Source: Clostridia bacterium (GTDB lineage: Bacteria; Bacillota; Clostridia; Oscillospirales; Acutalibacteraceae). Taken from it: DNA of 64,000 nucleotides. Below the pieces are notes generated by a model, which was not told the DNA's origin, made no database searches, and saw nothing but the letters and a program-made list of their open reading frames with translations. The stretch covers positions 1 to 64,000 of the forward strand of contig JAFXCQ010000018.1 of the NCBI GenBank assembly GCA_017521425.1, given 5' to 3'. Shown piece by piece: positions 1 through 7,906 of the stretch. A program made the position numbers and the translations under genes. Every line of letters begins with the position of its first letter. Position 1 is the stretch's first letter.

Positions 1-64
1 CGCTACAGCACTTAAAAACTGTTTAGAAAAAGCAAAAATTGTAGAGAATACAGTTATCAGATAA
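1..64 (+). CDS. 3' end of an unidentified protein
   Basis: An open frame from base 2 encodes 20 residues, ending in KAKIVENTVIR, and stops with TAA at 62-64. It enters from outside the window. A strong intrinsic terminator follows three bases later, which supports a real gene end. The tail is too short to assign a family. Confidence 0.6.
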   Translation, partial: ATALKNCLEKAKIVENTVIR

Positions 65-66
65 TA

Positions 67-113
67 AAAGAACCCGTAATTGCAGTAAATCACTGTAATT
101 ACGGGTTCTTTTT
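67..113 (+). terminator. intrinsic terminator after the first gene
   Basis: The arms AAGAACCCGTAATTGCAGT and ACTGTAATTACGGGTTCTT form a 19-bp stem with one G-T wobble and a 5-nt loop, followed by a T run. It directly follows the stop codon of the partial upstream gene. Confidence 0.85.
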
Positions 114-166
114 AAATTAAACTTTAAATAACGCTAAAACCGTTGATAATCAAGGCTTTTTGGTGT

Positions 167-191
167 CAATCATAGAACCGTCCCCTGATTG
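167..191. repeat. REP-like hairpin with AGAACCGTCCCC loop (copy 1)
   Basis: CAATCA and TGATTG form a 6-bp stem around TAGAACCGTCCCC. The same loop core, AGAACCGTCCCC, recurs in the hairpin at 361-387 with a different but still complementary stem. From memory, GGGGACGGTTCT-containing palindromes are scattered through many Firmicutes genomes and are often linked to REP-associated (Y1) transposases. No such transposase gene is visible in this window. Confidence 0.7.
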
Positions 192-272
192 TCTATATAC
201 CAAATTTTTCAAATTAAATCAAGCAATTTTGAAATCTTCTACAAAATTAGTCAAAAGTGTTAAATATAACTA

Positions 273-359
273 AACAACTCAGATAGTTGACCGAAATCAA
301 TTACCTGAGTTGTTGTTAATTTTACTTGTAACTTGCACACTTGCTACTTGCAACTGAGA
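273..359. repeat. hairpin plus heptad array (element A)
   Basis: AACAACTCAG (273-282) pairs with CTGAGTTGTT (305-314). The stem continues inward after one mismatch through TAGTTGA/TCAATTA to a CCGAAA loop. Ten bases later a 7-bp periodic array runs from 324 to 359: ACTTGTA, ACTTGCA, one extra base, ACTTGCT, ACTTGCA, ACTGAGA. This is the hairpin-plus-heptads layout of the elements at 18, 21, 22, 39, 44 and 58 kb, but the TTTCGG/ATTATAA boxes are not evident, so this is the least certain member. The rest of 118-343 holds only the REP hairpin at 167-191. Confidence 0.55.
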
Positions 360-718
360 CTAAGACACAGAACCGTCCCCTGTCTTACATTGTTTCTTAT
401 ATCATAGGTTACTTCTGTTGAACCAACGTGACTGAATGTGTCATTGGTCTGAATTTCCTGACGAATTAAACGACCTAATGAGTCGTAGTCATATAAATAC
501 TTAAGGTTGTTTTCAGCATCTCTGTGATAAACTATACCACCAGCAGCATTGTAGCCCCAACTATAGCTTGTTTTACTTGTTCCGTCATTTACAGTTGTTA
601 TTTTTGAAACAAGACCTAAATTGTTATAAGTGTTTGTTTTTTTGTCATTATTACCATAGGTAGTTGTAAGTAAAGCCCCATTTTTTGCGGCATAAGTGTA
701 TTTTGTTGAAATTACCAT
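344..718 (-). pseudogene. RHS/YD-repeat protein remnant
   Basis: The 124-residue frame contains YD-repeat signatures: YDYDSLGRLIRQE, TYDIRNNV, and N-terminal YTYAAKNGALLTTTYGN. These are typical of RHS/wall-associated repeat proteins, which are normally far longer secreted or toxin-delivery proteins. No ribosome binding site precedes the ATG at 718, and no signal peptide is present. The C-terminal residues RQGTVLCLSLSCK are translated from the REP-like hairpin at 361-387 and the adjoining heptads, so the natural C-terminus has been lost. I read it as a broken fragment left after repeat insertion. It could also be a displaced RHS tip cassette. Confidence 0.7.
361..387. repeat. REP-like hairpin with AGAACCGTCCCC loop (copy 2)
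   Basis: TAAGACA and TGTCTTA form a perfect 7-bp stem around CAGAACCGTCCCC. The loop core is identical to copy 1 at 167-191, while the stem bases differ and still pair. It lies inside the RHS remnant and supplies that frame's last codons. Confidence 0.75.
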
Positions 719-788
719 TTAATAATATCAAACAGCAAATAGATATTTATTTCTGATATATAGTAAGCCTCACTATCAATATATAGAA

Positions 789-819
789 CAAATCACCCTT
801 GAAATTCAAGGGTGATTTG
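789..819 (-). terminator. terminator of the two-component operon
   Basis: CAAATCACCCTTGAA and TTCAAGGGTGATTTG form a 15-bp stem with a single-base loop, two bases past the histidine kinase stop. A T-rich stretch follows on both sides, so it may work in both directions. Confidence 0.8.
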
Positions 820-821
820 TT

Positions 822-2150
822 TTATATATTTACAATTATTGTAAATACCTCATTCTCATATTTAATAAGCATATCGCCTTTGTGTTTGTCAACAGTTCTT
901 TTAATACTCTTTAAACCGAGACCGTGATTTTCTTTATCGGTTTTTGAAGAAATGTAATTCCCCGCCCTTTTCTTCGGTGCTTCAGGTGACGGATTTTTTA
1001 TAGAAATAAAAATACCGCTTTCATCATTTGTTATTTTTGTTTCTATATATCTGTCACTCATTTTTTCTACTTTGACATTTGCTTCAATGGCGTTATCGAG
1101 TGCGTTACTTAAAATTGTACAGATATCCATACTCGGCACATTGATTTGTTCAAGTGACTCAACCTGAAAATGCGTTGCAATACCACTTTTTTGCGCCAAA
1201 AGCATTTTTTCATTTATAACCGCATCAATAGCAGAATTTTTGCTCATTGAAATATATGTAGCCTCTTCAACTGCATCAGTCATTTTTTCAAGATATTCTA
1301 AAAGCTCTTCTTTTGTACCGTTTTCAGCTATACCCTTTAATGAAAAAATATGATTTTTCAAATCGTGTCTTAATTCTCTTGTTCTGTTGTAGCTTTCTTC
1401 TATTCTTAAAAATGACTCTTTTTCAAGACGCATCTGCGTATTTAAAAGGTCTTGTCGTCTTTGCATTTCTAACTGATTGTGAAGTCGTGAGAAAAGCATA
1501 AACACAAGTATATTTATAAAAAGAATACCGATTGTTGAAATAATTATATAAGCATTTATTTCTTCACCAGGTGCTAAACGGTCTATATAATATTGATAAA
1601 CTGTAAGTGTACCGAGTGTAGTAACCGGTACAGTAAGAAGTAAAAGCCAATATCTTAAAGGTACGTTTTTGTTTTTGGATTTTGTGAAAAGACCTAAAAG
1701 AATAATTATTAAAAGCATAATTATATTAGGCATTTCAATTGATAAAATTCTGTAAAAGAAACTTTCGGTATCCATATAAGGAATTTTTGTTATGTATTCA
1801 TCTATAAAAAATGAAAACGCAAAATAAGATACCAACTTTGAAAGTGCTACAAACAATGAATAAATGACTACAAAAACTGCTTTCAGACGCTTTTGCCCGT
1901 CGTAAATTATAAAGACTATGGCAATCATTAAAAGCATCTGAATAACTGTTTTAATATTACCGCTCTGACCTGTTTCCTGAAGTGCCAAAAGAATTCCCGC
2001 ACTTATTACAAACGCAATTCTTTTCGGATTTTTACTTTTGAATTTTTCTTCAAAAAATACATTCATAAGTAAAAAAGCAAGAAGAATTTCTAATGTTGAA
2101 GAAAAAAGCCTTATTAAATAGAATAGTGATGTTTCTAAAAATTCTAACAT
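822..2150 (-). CDS. AgrC-like sensor histidine kinase (GHKL family)
   Basis: This 442-residue protein has about six hydrophobic segments over residues 1-215, then a dimerisation helix with phospho-acceptor His in RELRHDLKNH. A GHKL ATPase domain follows, with N box NALDNAIEAN and a final GLGLKS glycine box. This is the layout of AgrC/ComD-type peptide sensors and of LytTR-partner kinases. It starts four bases after the response regulator stop, with AGAGG upstream of the ATG, so the two are co-transcribed. No AgrB or AgrD pheromone gene is visible nearby, so the signal is unknown. The kinase presumably phosphorylates the adjacent LytTR regulator. Confidence 0.9.
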   Translation of the reverse strand: MLEFLETSLFYLIRLFSSTLEILLAFLLMNVFFEEKFKSKNPKRIAFVISAGILLALQETGQSGNIKTVIQMLLMIAIVFIIYDGQKRLKAVFVVIYSLFVALSKLVSYFAFSFFIDEYITKIPYMDTESFFYRILSIEMPNIIMLLIIILLGLFTKSKNKNVPLRYWLLLLTVPVTTLGTLTVYQYYIDRLAPGEEINAYIIISTIGILFINILVFMLFSRLHNQLEMQRRQDLLNTQMRLEKESFLRIEESYNRTRELRHDLKNHIFSLKGIAENGTKEELLEYLEKMTDAVEEATYISMSKNSAIDAVINEKMLLAQKSGIATHFQVESLEQINVPSMDICTILSNALDNAIEANVKVEKMSDRYIETKITNDESGIFISIKNPSPEAPKKRAGNYISSKTDKENHGLGLKSIKRTVDKHKGDMLIKYENEVFTIIVNI

Positions 2151-2154
2151 TTAA

Positions 2155-2865
2155 CTACCTCTTTGACCATAAATAAGCGTCTTTTACTTTAGAAGCCTTA
2201 CTTTTACTTACAGGCAAACTGAATCCATTCACAAGCAAGGCTGAATCTTTTGACACACTTTTAATTTTTTGTGCATTAACAAGATAACTCTGGTGTGTTC
2301 TTATAAAATCTTTTTCTTTTAGTTCATTTTCTACATTATCAAGTTTCTCGTAAAAGGAAATAACCTCGTTTTTTGTGTGTATATTTAAAAGTCGTTTGTT
2401 GCTTTCAAAATATAAAATATCCGAAAGCGGAATATTTTTCACACTTGAAGATGTTTTAACCGTAAAGAAACTTGTGTTAAGTTTTTTAAGTTCCGTAAGA
2501 CACTCACCAAAAACGCGCGAAAACGCATTGACTAAATCAGTTTTTAAAATGTAACGGAACGCCTTTACCTCATACCCTGAAAAAACATACTCGGCAGAAG
2601 ATGTGATAAACACTATAAGAGAATTTACGCCAATATCTCTTAAAAGTTTTGCACACTCTACACCGTTTAATGTTTTCATTTTTATATCAAGAAAAATGAT
2701 ATCAAAATTTTGATTATTTGATTCACATTTTTTTAGAAGTTCACTACCATCATAGAACACAGAAACTTCTGCTTCCAAATCATTTTTTGCTAAAAATTCA
2801 GTTGTACGATTTTCTATATAATCGCATATTTTCTTTTCATCATCACAAATTGCGATTGTAAGCAT
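2155..2865 (-). CDS. LytTR-family response regulator (AgrA type)
   Basis: The 236-residue protein opens with receiver motif ICDDEKKICDYIE, has phospho-acceptor Asp in FDIIFLDIKM and Lys in YILKTD. It ends in a LytTR DNA-binding domain from about residue 140 (FFTVKTSSSVKNIPLSDILYF, then RTHQSYLVN). I chose ATG 2865, which has AGGTGG five bases upstream, over GTG 2874, which lies inside that ribosome binding site. Such regulators bind direct repeats at promoters and often control secreted or surface functions. Two small membrane proteins lie just upstream on the same strand and are candidate targets or partners. Confidence 0.9.
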   Translation of the reverse strand: MLTIAICDDEKKICDYIENRTTEFLAKNDLEAEVSVFYDGSELLKKCESNNQNFDIIFLDIKMKTLNGVECAKLLRDIGVNSLIVFITSSAEYVFSGYEVKAFRYILKTDLVNAFSRVFGECLTELKKLNTSFFTVKTSSSVKNIPLSDILYFESNKRLLNIHTKNEVISFYEKLDNVENELKEKDFIRTHQSYLVNAQKIKSVSKDSALLVNGFSLPVSKSKASKVKDAYLWSKR

Positions 2866-2886
2866 TATAACCACCTACCCCAATTA

Positions 2887-2921
2887 TTTATACTATATCA
2901 TATATGGTAGTAAATTACTAC
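2887..2921 (-). promoter_or_regulatory. promoter with palindrome for the LytTR operon
   Basis: On the minus strand TTTACT (2909-2914) and TATAAA (2887-2892) are 16 bases apart, upstream of the regulator. A 15-base palindrome, GTAGTAA-A-TTACTAC (2907-2921), covers the -35 box and could be an operator. The operator role is inference. Confidence 0.5.
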
Positions 2922-2932
2922 TGTTTTATATT

Positions 2933-3313
2933 TTAAAATGAATTTTCAATAAGATTTACATATAGCAATGTACCTGCGATGGATGTTGTAATTGAAGAAA
3001 GTATTAACGGGTGAATACATATTAACGAGTTGCCTTTCACCCTAACTTCACTAAATATTACACCTATTAAAAATATTACAATAACAAAAGGTGTAACATA
3101 AAGTATCATAGTATAATGTAACACGATATATAAACCAAGTAAAACTGTAAATATAGTTCCGCTTAAATCAATATTTTCTAACACTCCATTTGATGAGCAG
3201 TATATTGCTAAATACACTAAACCAATAAGAGTGATTATTACTCCGTAAAATATAGTTGTAGCTAAACAAACTTTTTTTACTATTGGCTCTAATTTCCACT
3301 TTTCCTTTTTCAT
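2933..3313 (-). CDS. small four-helix membrane protein, paralog 1
   Basis: This 126-residue protein starts KKEKWKLEPIVKKVC, has four predicted membrane helices and ends NLIENSF. The neighbour at 3344-3757 has the same plan (EKWKLEEITKSIC at the start, HPLVLSSICTS near the end, NLIKNSF at the C-terminus), so the two are a tandem duplication. ATG 3313 is preceded by GAGGGG; an in-frame GTG at 3340 has no such site. I do not recognise the family. The place just upstream of a LytTR two-component pair, with 67 bases between, suggests regulation by that pair or a shared membrane role. Confidence 0.75.
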   Translation of the reverse strand: MKKEKWKLEPIVKKVCLATTIFYGVIITLIGLVYLAIYCSSNGVLENIDLSGTIFTVLLGLYIVLHYTMILYVTPFVIVIFLIGVIFSEVRVKGNSLICIHPLILSSITTSIAGTLLYVNLIENSF

Positions 3314-3343
3314 AATAACGCCCCTCAATAATGTAAACACATA

Positions 3344-3757
3344 CTAAAAAGAATTTTTAATAAGGTTATCAACAACAAAGCCCCAGACAAATGACGTACA
3401 TATTGAAGAAAGCACTAACGGATGAACAAAAACTCTTGGATTTTTTCTTTTTACTAATTCTGTAAAAGCAACTGAGATTAAAAATATAGTTATAATTATC
3501 GGAAAGATATAAATAATTTTACCAATATAGAGCAACAGGTGAAAAAACATAAAAATGGAAAACAAAACGTTTATAAAGCCCTCTGAAAACTCTTCAAAGC
3601 CAACAGGCAAAATAGCCTCAAAAATGACGGACACTTCCATAAGCGCATACATAAAACCAACTATAAAAATTGTAACACTACAATAAATAGTTGTAAAAAC
3701 ACAGATGCTTTTCGTTATTTCTTCCAATTTCCACTTTTCATTTTTCAACAACTTCAT
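3344..3757 (-). CDS. small four-helix membrane protein, paralog 2
   Basis: This 137-residue protein is predicted to cross the membrane four times and is a diverged duplicate of the next gene (shared EKWKLE start, HPLVLSS motif and NLI-NSF end). ATG 3757 follows GGGTGAT at good spacing. The upstream in-frame ATG at 3802 lies inside a terminator hairpin and is rejected. Thirty bases separate it from paralog 1, so they are probably co-transcribed. No enzymatic motif is visible and the function is unknown. Confidence 0.75.
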   Translation of the reverse strand: MKLLKNEKWKLEEITKSICVFTTIYCSVTIFIVGFMYALMEVSVIFEAILPVGFEEFSEGFINVLFSIFMFFHLLLYIGKIIYIFPIIITIFLISVAFTELVKRKNPRVFVHPLVLSSICTSFVWGFVVDNLIKNSF

Positions 3758-3775
3758 AATATCACCCACAAAATA

Positions 3776-3808
3776 AAAATACAGACGAAGCTTTAACTTC
3801 ATCTGTAT
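3776..3808 (-). terminator. terminator after the FN3 gene
   Basis: ACAGATGAAG and CTTCGTCTGT flank a 6-base loop, and a T-rich run follows on the minus strand. It separates the blaI-blaR1-FN3 transcript from the paired membrane proteins. Confidence 0.75.
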
Positions 3809-3874
3809 TTTATTCTTTTTAATTTAAAATTTACTATAAATGTAACTTTTGGGTGTGTTTTTGTAATTTTTGGA

Positions 3875-6034
3875 TTATTTTATACTTTCATCTATTACAA
3901 AACCATCAACTGGTGTTGAGCCATTTTCATCTGAAACAACACAGCTGAATTTTAAATTAGCTAAATTATATGTCCAATCATAAAATTCCCACGACTCTGT
4001 TGAACTGAATTCTGCCCAACCAGTAACGTCACCACCTAAAGACGCGTTATCACTCCAATCATACATTCCGTAGATTTTCACATCAAAATCTTTTGCTACA
4101 TCCTTCAATTTATAGTCAAAGTTGAAAACATAGTTACCGTTTACTTTTTCAGGAATTGCATCAAATGCTTCTATATACTTTTCAGGACTGTATTTTGTAA
4201 CATTTATTGTCTGAATATTTGAAGTTTGTTCTTTGCCCCAATATGTCATTCTTACCTGATAAACATAAGGTGTATCGTACAAGACCTCTGTTTCATCTGT
4301 CAAAGTAACCCAGCTACCTGCAGAGCTTGAATAATATGTAGAGATAAGCTCATACTCTGAATCCGGCTCGCTTGCAAGCTTTTTATATAATTTATAAGTT
4401 GTGTCATAACGACCGCCATCTTTAAAATAAATTATATCATCGTAGATTTCGTATTCTGCGGTTGCAGTAGCCCAATACTCAATTTTTTCTACATCTTCTT
4501 TATAAGTTGATGTTTTATCGCCTCTGTATGCCTGAACAGTTAATTCATATTCCGCATGTGTAGTTGAGATATAAATATCAGACTCATTGCCTACAGTTAT
4601 ATTCTGGTAAACACTCCAGTTGCCACTACCATCTTTAATGAGTATATAATAGCCCTCTGCATTTTCTACAGGCTCCCACTCTATATGAACAACGTGTTCA
4701 TTTAAAGTAGTTGTAAATTCAGGTTGAGAAAGTGTGAAGTATTCAACACCCTTACTTGAATAACTACCTCTTGAAGTTTTACCCTCTGAACGAACTGTGT
4801 AAATAAATGCACTTTCTTCGTTTGCAGTTGTGTCTGTAAATTCTGTTACATCACCTGACACCTTACTTAAAACTACCCATGAAGCACCCTTTTCAAGAGT
4901 CTTTTTGTAAACTGTGTAAGCATTAGCACCTGTTACCTTATTCCAGGTTATTTTAAGTCCGTTTTCTGCAACCTCTACAGGATTGATTTTGGGTTGTGCT
5001 ACAAAATCAACCTTCTTGTTTACATTGTAATAAGCACTTATTGCATTACCGTCTGCTGTAGGAATAACTGCTCTTACTGTATATTTATAATTTTTACCGT
5101 TTTTAGCTGTAGTGTCGTAATATGTTGTACCCTTGAATTTGTTATTCAAAAGCTTCCAACCACCACCGTTTTCGCTTCTGTAAACTCTGTAATAAGCAGA
5201 GCCTGAGGTATTGTTCCACTTAACCTGAATTCTGTTATCACTTGTAGTAGCAACTGAGCTTACTGTTGGTGCTTTTGCAAAAAGACAATAAAGTCCGTTG
5301 TAAAGGTATCTTGAAGCAGTACCGTTTTTATTAAGTGCTTTAACTGTGTAAATATATTTACCGTTTTTATTTTTAATAGATTTATCTGTAAATGAAAGAG
5401 TTGAACCTTTTACTGTACCTACCTTAGTCCATTTTGTGCCTGACATACTTCTACGGTAAATTACATATTTTGTAGCATCACTTGAAAGCTTATTCCACTT
5501 AATTGTCGGTCCGTTTACTGTATTTGTAACACTTTTTAAAATAACCATTTTCTGATTAAATTTAGGTTCTCTGTTTACCGATAATTTAAAGGTTTGAAGA
5601 GAAGCTTCTGAAATAGTAGCATTACCTGAATCGTCAATTCTTGCAGCATAGGTTACACCATAGAATGTACCTGTTTTAAAAACACCTTTTAATTTCAATA
5701 ATGGTGACCACGAATATGTGCCGCTGTTATCACAGTATGTATAATCGCTCGCTAAAAGCTTTGTCATTTTCTTATCTGAATATATTTCATAAAAGAAATA
5801 CATATCATCATAATAAGAATTTATATAGAAATTAAGGTAATCGTGAGTATTGTAAACCTTTACAGTACCTACCGCTTTACTGATTTTAGCATCAGTTGCA
5901 AGCATATAGCCATAATCACTTGATGTTGAAGAAATACTTGCAGCATTTGCCACAATTGATACAACACCGAAAAGCATAATTATTGCTAAAAGAGTTGATA
6001 ATAATTTTTTAGTTTTTTTCATTGTTTTTCTCAT
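3875..6034 (-). CDS. secreted multi-domain fibronectin type III protein
   Basis: The 719-residue protein has a signal peptide (residues 1-32, KKTKKLLSTLLAIIMLFG, cleavage near ANAA). An N-terminal beta-rich region of about 125 residues is followed by four to five FN3-like modules between residues 160 and 600. Each module has the pattern W-N-K, then a Y-V-I/V-Y-R strand, then Y-I/K-Y-T-V-K/R. There is no sortase motif or surface-layer domain, so it may be released. It begins 26 bases after the M56 protease gene with no terminator and only a weak ribosome site, so it probably belongs to the blaI-blaR1 operon. The modules resemble those of the two large FN3 proteins at 44-50 kb. Confidence 0.8.
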   Translation of the reverse strand: MRKTMKKTKKLLSTLLAIIMLFGVVSIVANAASISSTSSDYGYMLATDAKISKAVGTVKVYNTHDYLNFYINSYYDDMYFFYEIYSDKKMTKLLASDYTYCDNSGTYSWSPLLKLKGVFKTGTFYGVTYAARIDDSGNATISEASLQTFKLSVNREPKFNQKMVILKSVTNTVNGPTIKWNKLSSDATKYVIYRRSMSGTKWTKVGTVKGSTLSFTDKSIKNKNGKYIYTVKALNKNGTASRYLYNGLYCLFAKAPTVSSVATTSDNRIQVKWNNTSGSAYYRVYRSENGGGWKLLNNKFKGTTYYDTTAKNGKNYKYTVRAVIPTADGNAISAYYNVNKKVDFVAQPKINPVEVAENGLKITWNKVTGANAYTVYKKTLEKGASWVVLSKVSGDVTEFTDTTANEESAFIYTVRSEGKTSRGSYSSKGVEYFTLSQPEFTTTLNEHVVHIEWEPVENAEGYYILIKDGSGNWSVYQNITVGNESDIYISTTHAEYELTVQAYRGDKTSTYKEDVEKIEYWATATAEYEIYDDIIYFKDGGRYDTTYKLYKKLASEPDSEYELISTYYSSSAGSWVTLTDETEVLYDTPYVYQVRMTYWGKEQTSNIQTINVTKYSPEKYIEAFDAIPEKVNGNYVFNFDYKLKDVAKDFDVKIYGMYDWSDNASLGGDVTGWAEFSSTESWEFYDWTYNLANLKFSCVVSDENGSTPVDGFVIDESIK

Positions 6035-6060
6035 TTGATTTTATATTTTATTTAATACCA

Positions 6061-7410
6061 TTATGGTATTGAATATGCTGTTAAACCGGGAATTCTTTGA
6101 ACCCCTGGTTTTGAAGAACCTAATTCAGGAGCACCCGGCGTTTTTCCCGAACTCGCATCGGGGAAAATTTCAATAACCTCTGGCGGTTCCCAATACGCAG
6201 GATAGTTTTCTTCAGACCTTGTAAGATAATCGTCGTCGTTGTTGTTATCCTGATCATAGGTTGTCAACATTCCCTCTCTAAGCATTATTTCAAGAACATG
6301 TTTATTTTCCTCTATTGCCATCGAAAAAACTTCTCTATACTCTGGATCAACATCATCAAGATTAAATACTGGTTGGGTTTCATAGTAAATATATTCTTCA
6401 GTTACTTCCTGTTCTGTTGTAACCTCCGTCACCGGCTCTGTTGTAGTTTCTTCTTTGTAAACCTCGGTTGTTGGTTCTTCTGTAACCACTTCTTCAACAA
6501 CAGGTTTTTTCTCTACTTCGTTTTTTGCAGAAACTTTTGGTACTGTTGCAAAGAATACAAAAGAACAAGCAGCAACACCCAAAAACAAAACTAAAACTGC
6601 CTTCAAAGTCTTTTTATAAGACACGACCGCTTTTATTCTTTCTTTTATACTTACTTCGCCAAAGCCTAACGGGTAAATAAGACCTCTGCCCTCATTTACC
6701 GCACAGCTTAAAAGTGCTTCTGCGTAAGATTTTCTTTTTTCCAATGTGTAATTTTTCACAACGCGTTCATCACAAGCAAGTTCAATATCTACTGTAAGAA
6801 GTTTAAAACAAACCCATACTAATGGATTATACCAATGAACTGCAAGCAATATAAATGCCACAAGCTTTGTTATATTATCAAAGCTTTTAATGTGTGATTT
6901 TTCGTGCGAAACAATATAAGAAAGTGTTTCATCATCTAAATTAAACGGTATAAGTATTTTAGGTTTTATAACACCTAAAACAAATGGTGAAACAACCTTT
7001 TCACTCTGGAAGATGTTACCTTCCATTTTTATTGCATCGCTTGAATTTTTATGTAATCTCCAAAAACTAACTGCGCCATAAATCAAGATAATTAAAGCAA
7101 CTGTTGCCCACACTCCGTAGAATAAAATTTCTGTGTTTACTGAATTACCCACACTTTCTACCTGTGGCAAAACAACATCAGTAGCGACACTCCCCAGTTC
7201 ACTTGTTGTTTTTGCAACTGACTCCGGAATAAGACTGAATTTACTTTCTATATTAAATGGTAATATCAGTTTTATTGCTACAAGAAGCCATAAAAATAAT
7301 CTTGAATTTTTTGACGAGTTTTTAAACAAGAAACGAATTAAAAGTATTGCTATTATAAAAACATTGGTTGACAACGTTACAGAAAACAGCAATTCAAACA
7401 TTTCTTTCAT
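6061..7410 (-). CDS. BlaR1/MecR1-like membrane metalloprotease (M56)
   Basis: This 449-residue protein has N-terminal membrane helices and the M56 zinc-protease motif HEKSH within YIVSHEKSHIKSFDN, followed by HWYNPLVWV and ELACDERV. Another helix lies near residue 270. The extracellular tail, from about residue 295, is a Thr/Glu-rich linker plus an acidic, Pro-rich end. It has no beta-lactam-sensing penicillin-binding domain, so the input is not obviously a beta-lactam. In the family, activation of the protease inactivates the BlaI-type repressor encoded just upstream (three bases apart). Its own stop codon lies in a short hairpin shared with the FN3 leader. Confidence 0.9.
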   Translation of the reverse strand: MKEMFELLFSVTLSTNVFIIAILLIRFLFKNSSKNSRLFLWLLVAIKLILPFNIESKFSLIPESVAKTTSELGSVATDVVLPQVESVGNSVNTEILFYGVWATVALIILIYGAVSFWRLHKNSSDAIKMEGNIFQSEKVVSPFVLGVIKPKILIPFNLDDETLSYIVSHEKSHIKSFDNITKLVAFILLAVHWYNPLVWVCFKLLTVDIELACDERVVKNYTLEKRKSYAEALLSCAVNEGRGLIYPLGFGEVSIKERIKAVVSYKKTLKAVLVLFLGVAACSFVFFATVPKVSAKNEVEKKPVVEEVVTEEPTTEVYKEETTTEPVTEVTTEQEVTEEYIYYETQPVFNLDDVDPEYREVFSMAIEENKHVLEIMLREGMLTTYDQDNNNDDDYLTRSEENYPAYWEPPEVIEIFPDASSGKTPGAPELGSSKPGVQRIPGLTAYSIP

Positions 7411-7413
7411 AAA

Positions 7414-7773
7414 TTACTCTCCTGCGTTTTCAATAATCTTTTTTATTTCATCAATATCTGTTTTACTTAACTTTTTGCTTTTTGAAAAAGCTGCAATAAA
7501 TGCAGGTAAGTTGTTTTCAAATTTCTTCTCAATAAGTTCACTAACTTCAGAAACCTGAATTTCTTCTTTGGTGTAAACAGGTATTACTGTTGAACCTTCT
7601 TTTCTTAAAATCCCACGTTCTTCAAGTCTTTTAATTACCGTGTATGTAGTAGTTCTTGACCAACCAATTTTCTCTTTGCAAACCTTTGCAAGATTTGACA
7701 TAGTCATCGGTTCGTTTTCCCACATAATAAGGCAAAAACGATATTCGCTTTCAAATACTTTTGGTATTTCCAT
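7414..7773 (-). CDS. BlaI/MecI/CopY-family transcriptional repressor
   Basis: The 119-residue protein has the family winged helix (EYRFCLIMWENEPMT, then WSRTTTYTVIKRLEERGI-R) and a C-terminal dimerisation part. Such repressors bind their own operon promoter and are cleaved through the partner M56 protease. It is the first gene of a probable three-gene operon with the protease and the secreted FN3 protein. A consensus promoter lies about 60 bases upstream, and AAAGGAAG precedes the ATG. Confidence 0.9.
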   Translation of the reverse strand: MEIPKVFESEYRFCLIMWENEPMTMSNLAKVCKEKIGWSRTTTYTVIKRLEERGILRKEGSTVIPVYTKEEIQVSEVSELIEKKFENNLPAFIAAFSKSKKLSKTDIDEIKKIIENAGE

Positions 7774-7831
7774 TTTACAAAACTTCCTTTCATATAACCC
7801 GAATCAAACAAAAGTTTAACTCAATAGACAA

Positions 7832-7860
7832 ATAATACTATTTTTATAAAATAATGTCAA
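7832..7860 (-). promoter_or_regulatory. sigma-A promoter of the blaI-blaR1-FN3 operon
   Basis: TTGACA (7855-7860) and TATTAT (7832-7837) on the minus strand are 17 bases apart. I do not see a clear TACA/TGTA-type BlaI operator, so autorepression is inferred from the family only. Confidence 0.75.
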
Positions 7861-7862
7861 TA

Positions 7863-7905
7863 GAAAAAACAGTTAATCGACAAAAAATCGATTAACTGTT
7901 GGTTT
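7863..7905 (-). terminator. terminator of the mscL-murT-gatD operon
   Basis: AACAGTTAATCGA and TCGATTAACTGTT (7868-7900) make a 13-bp stem flanked by T runs on both strands, just after the gatD stop. Confidence 0.85.
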
Positions 7906-7906
7906 T

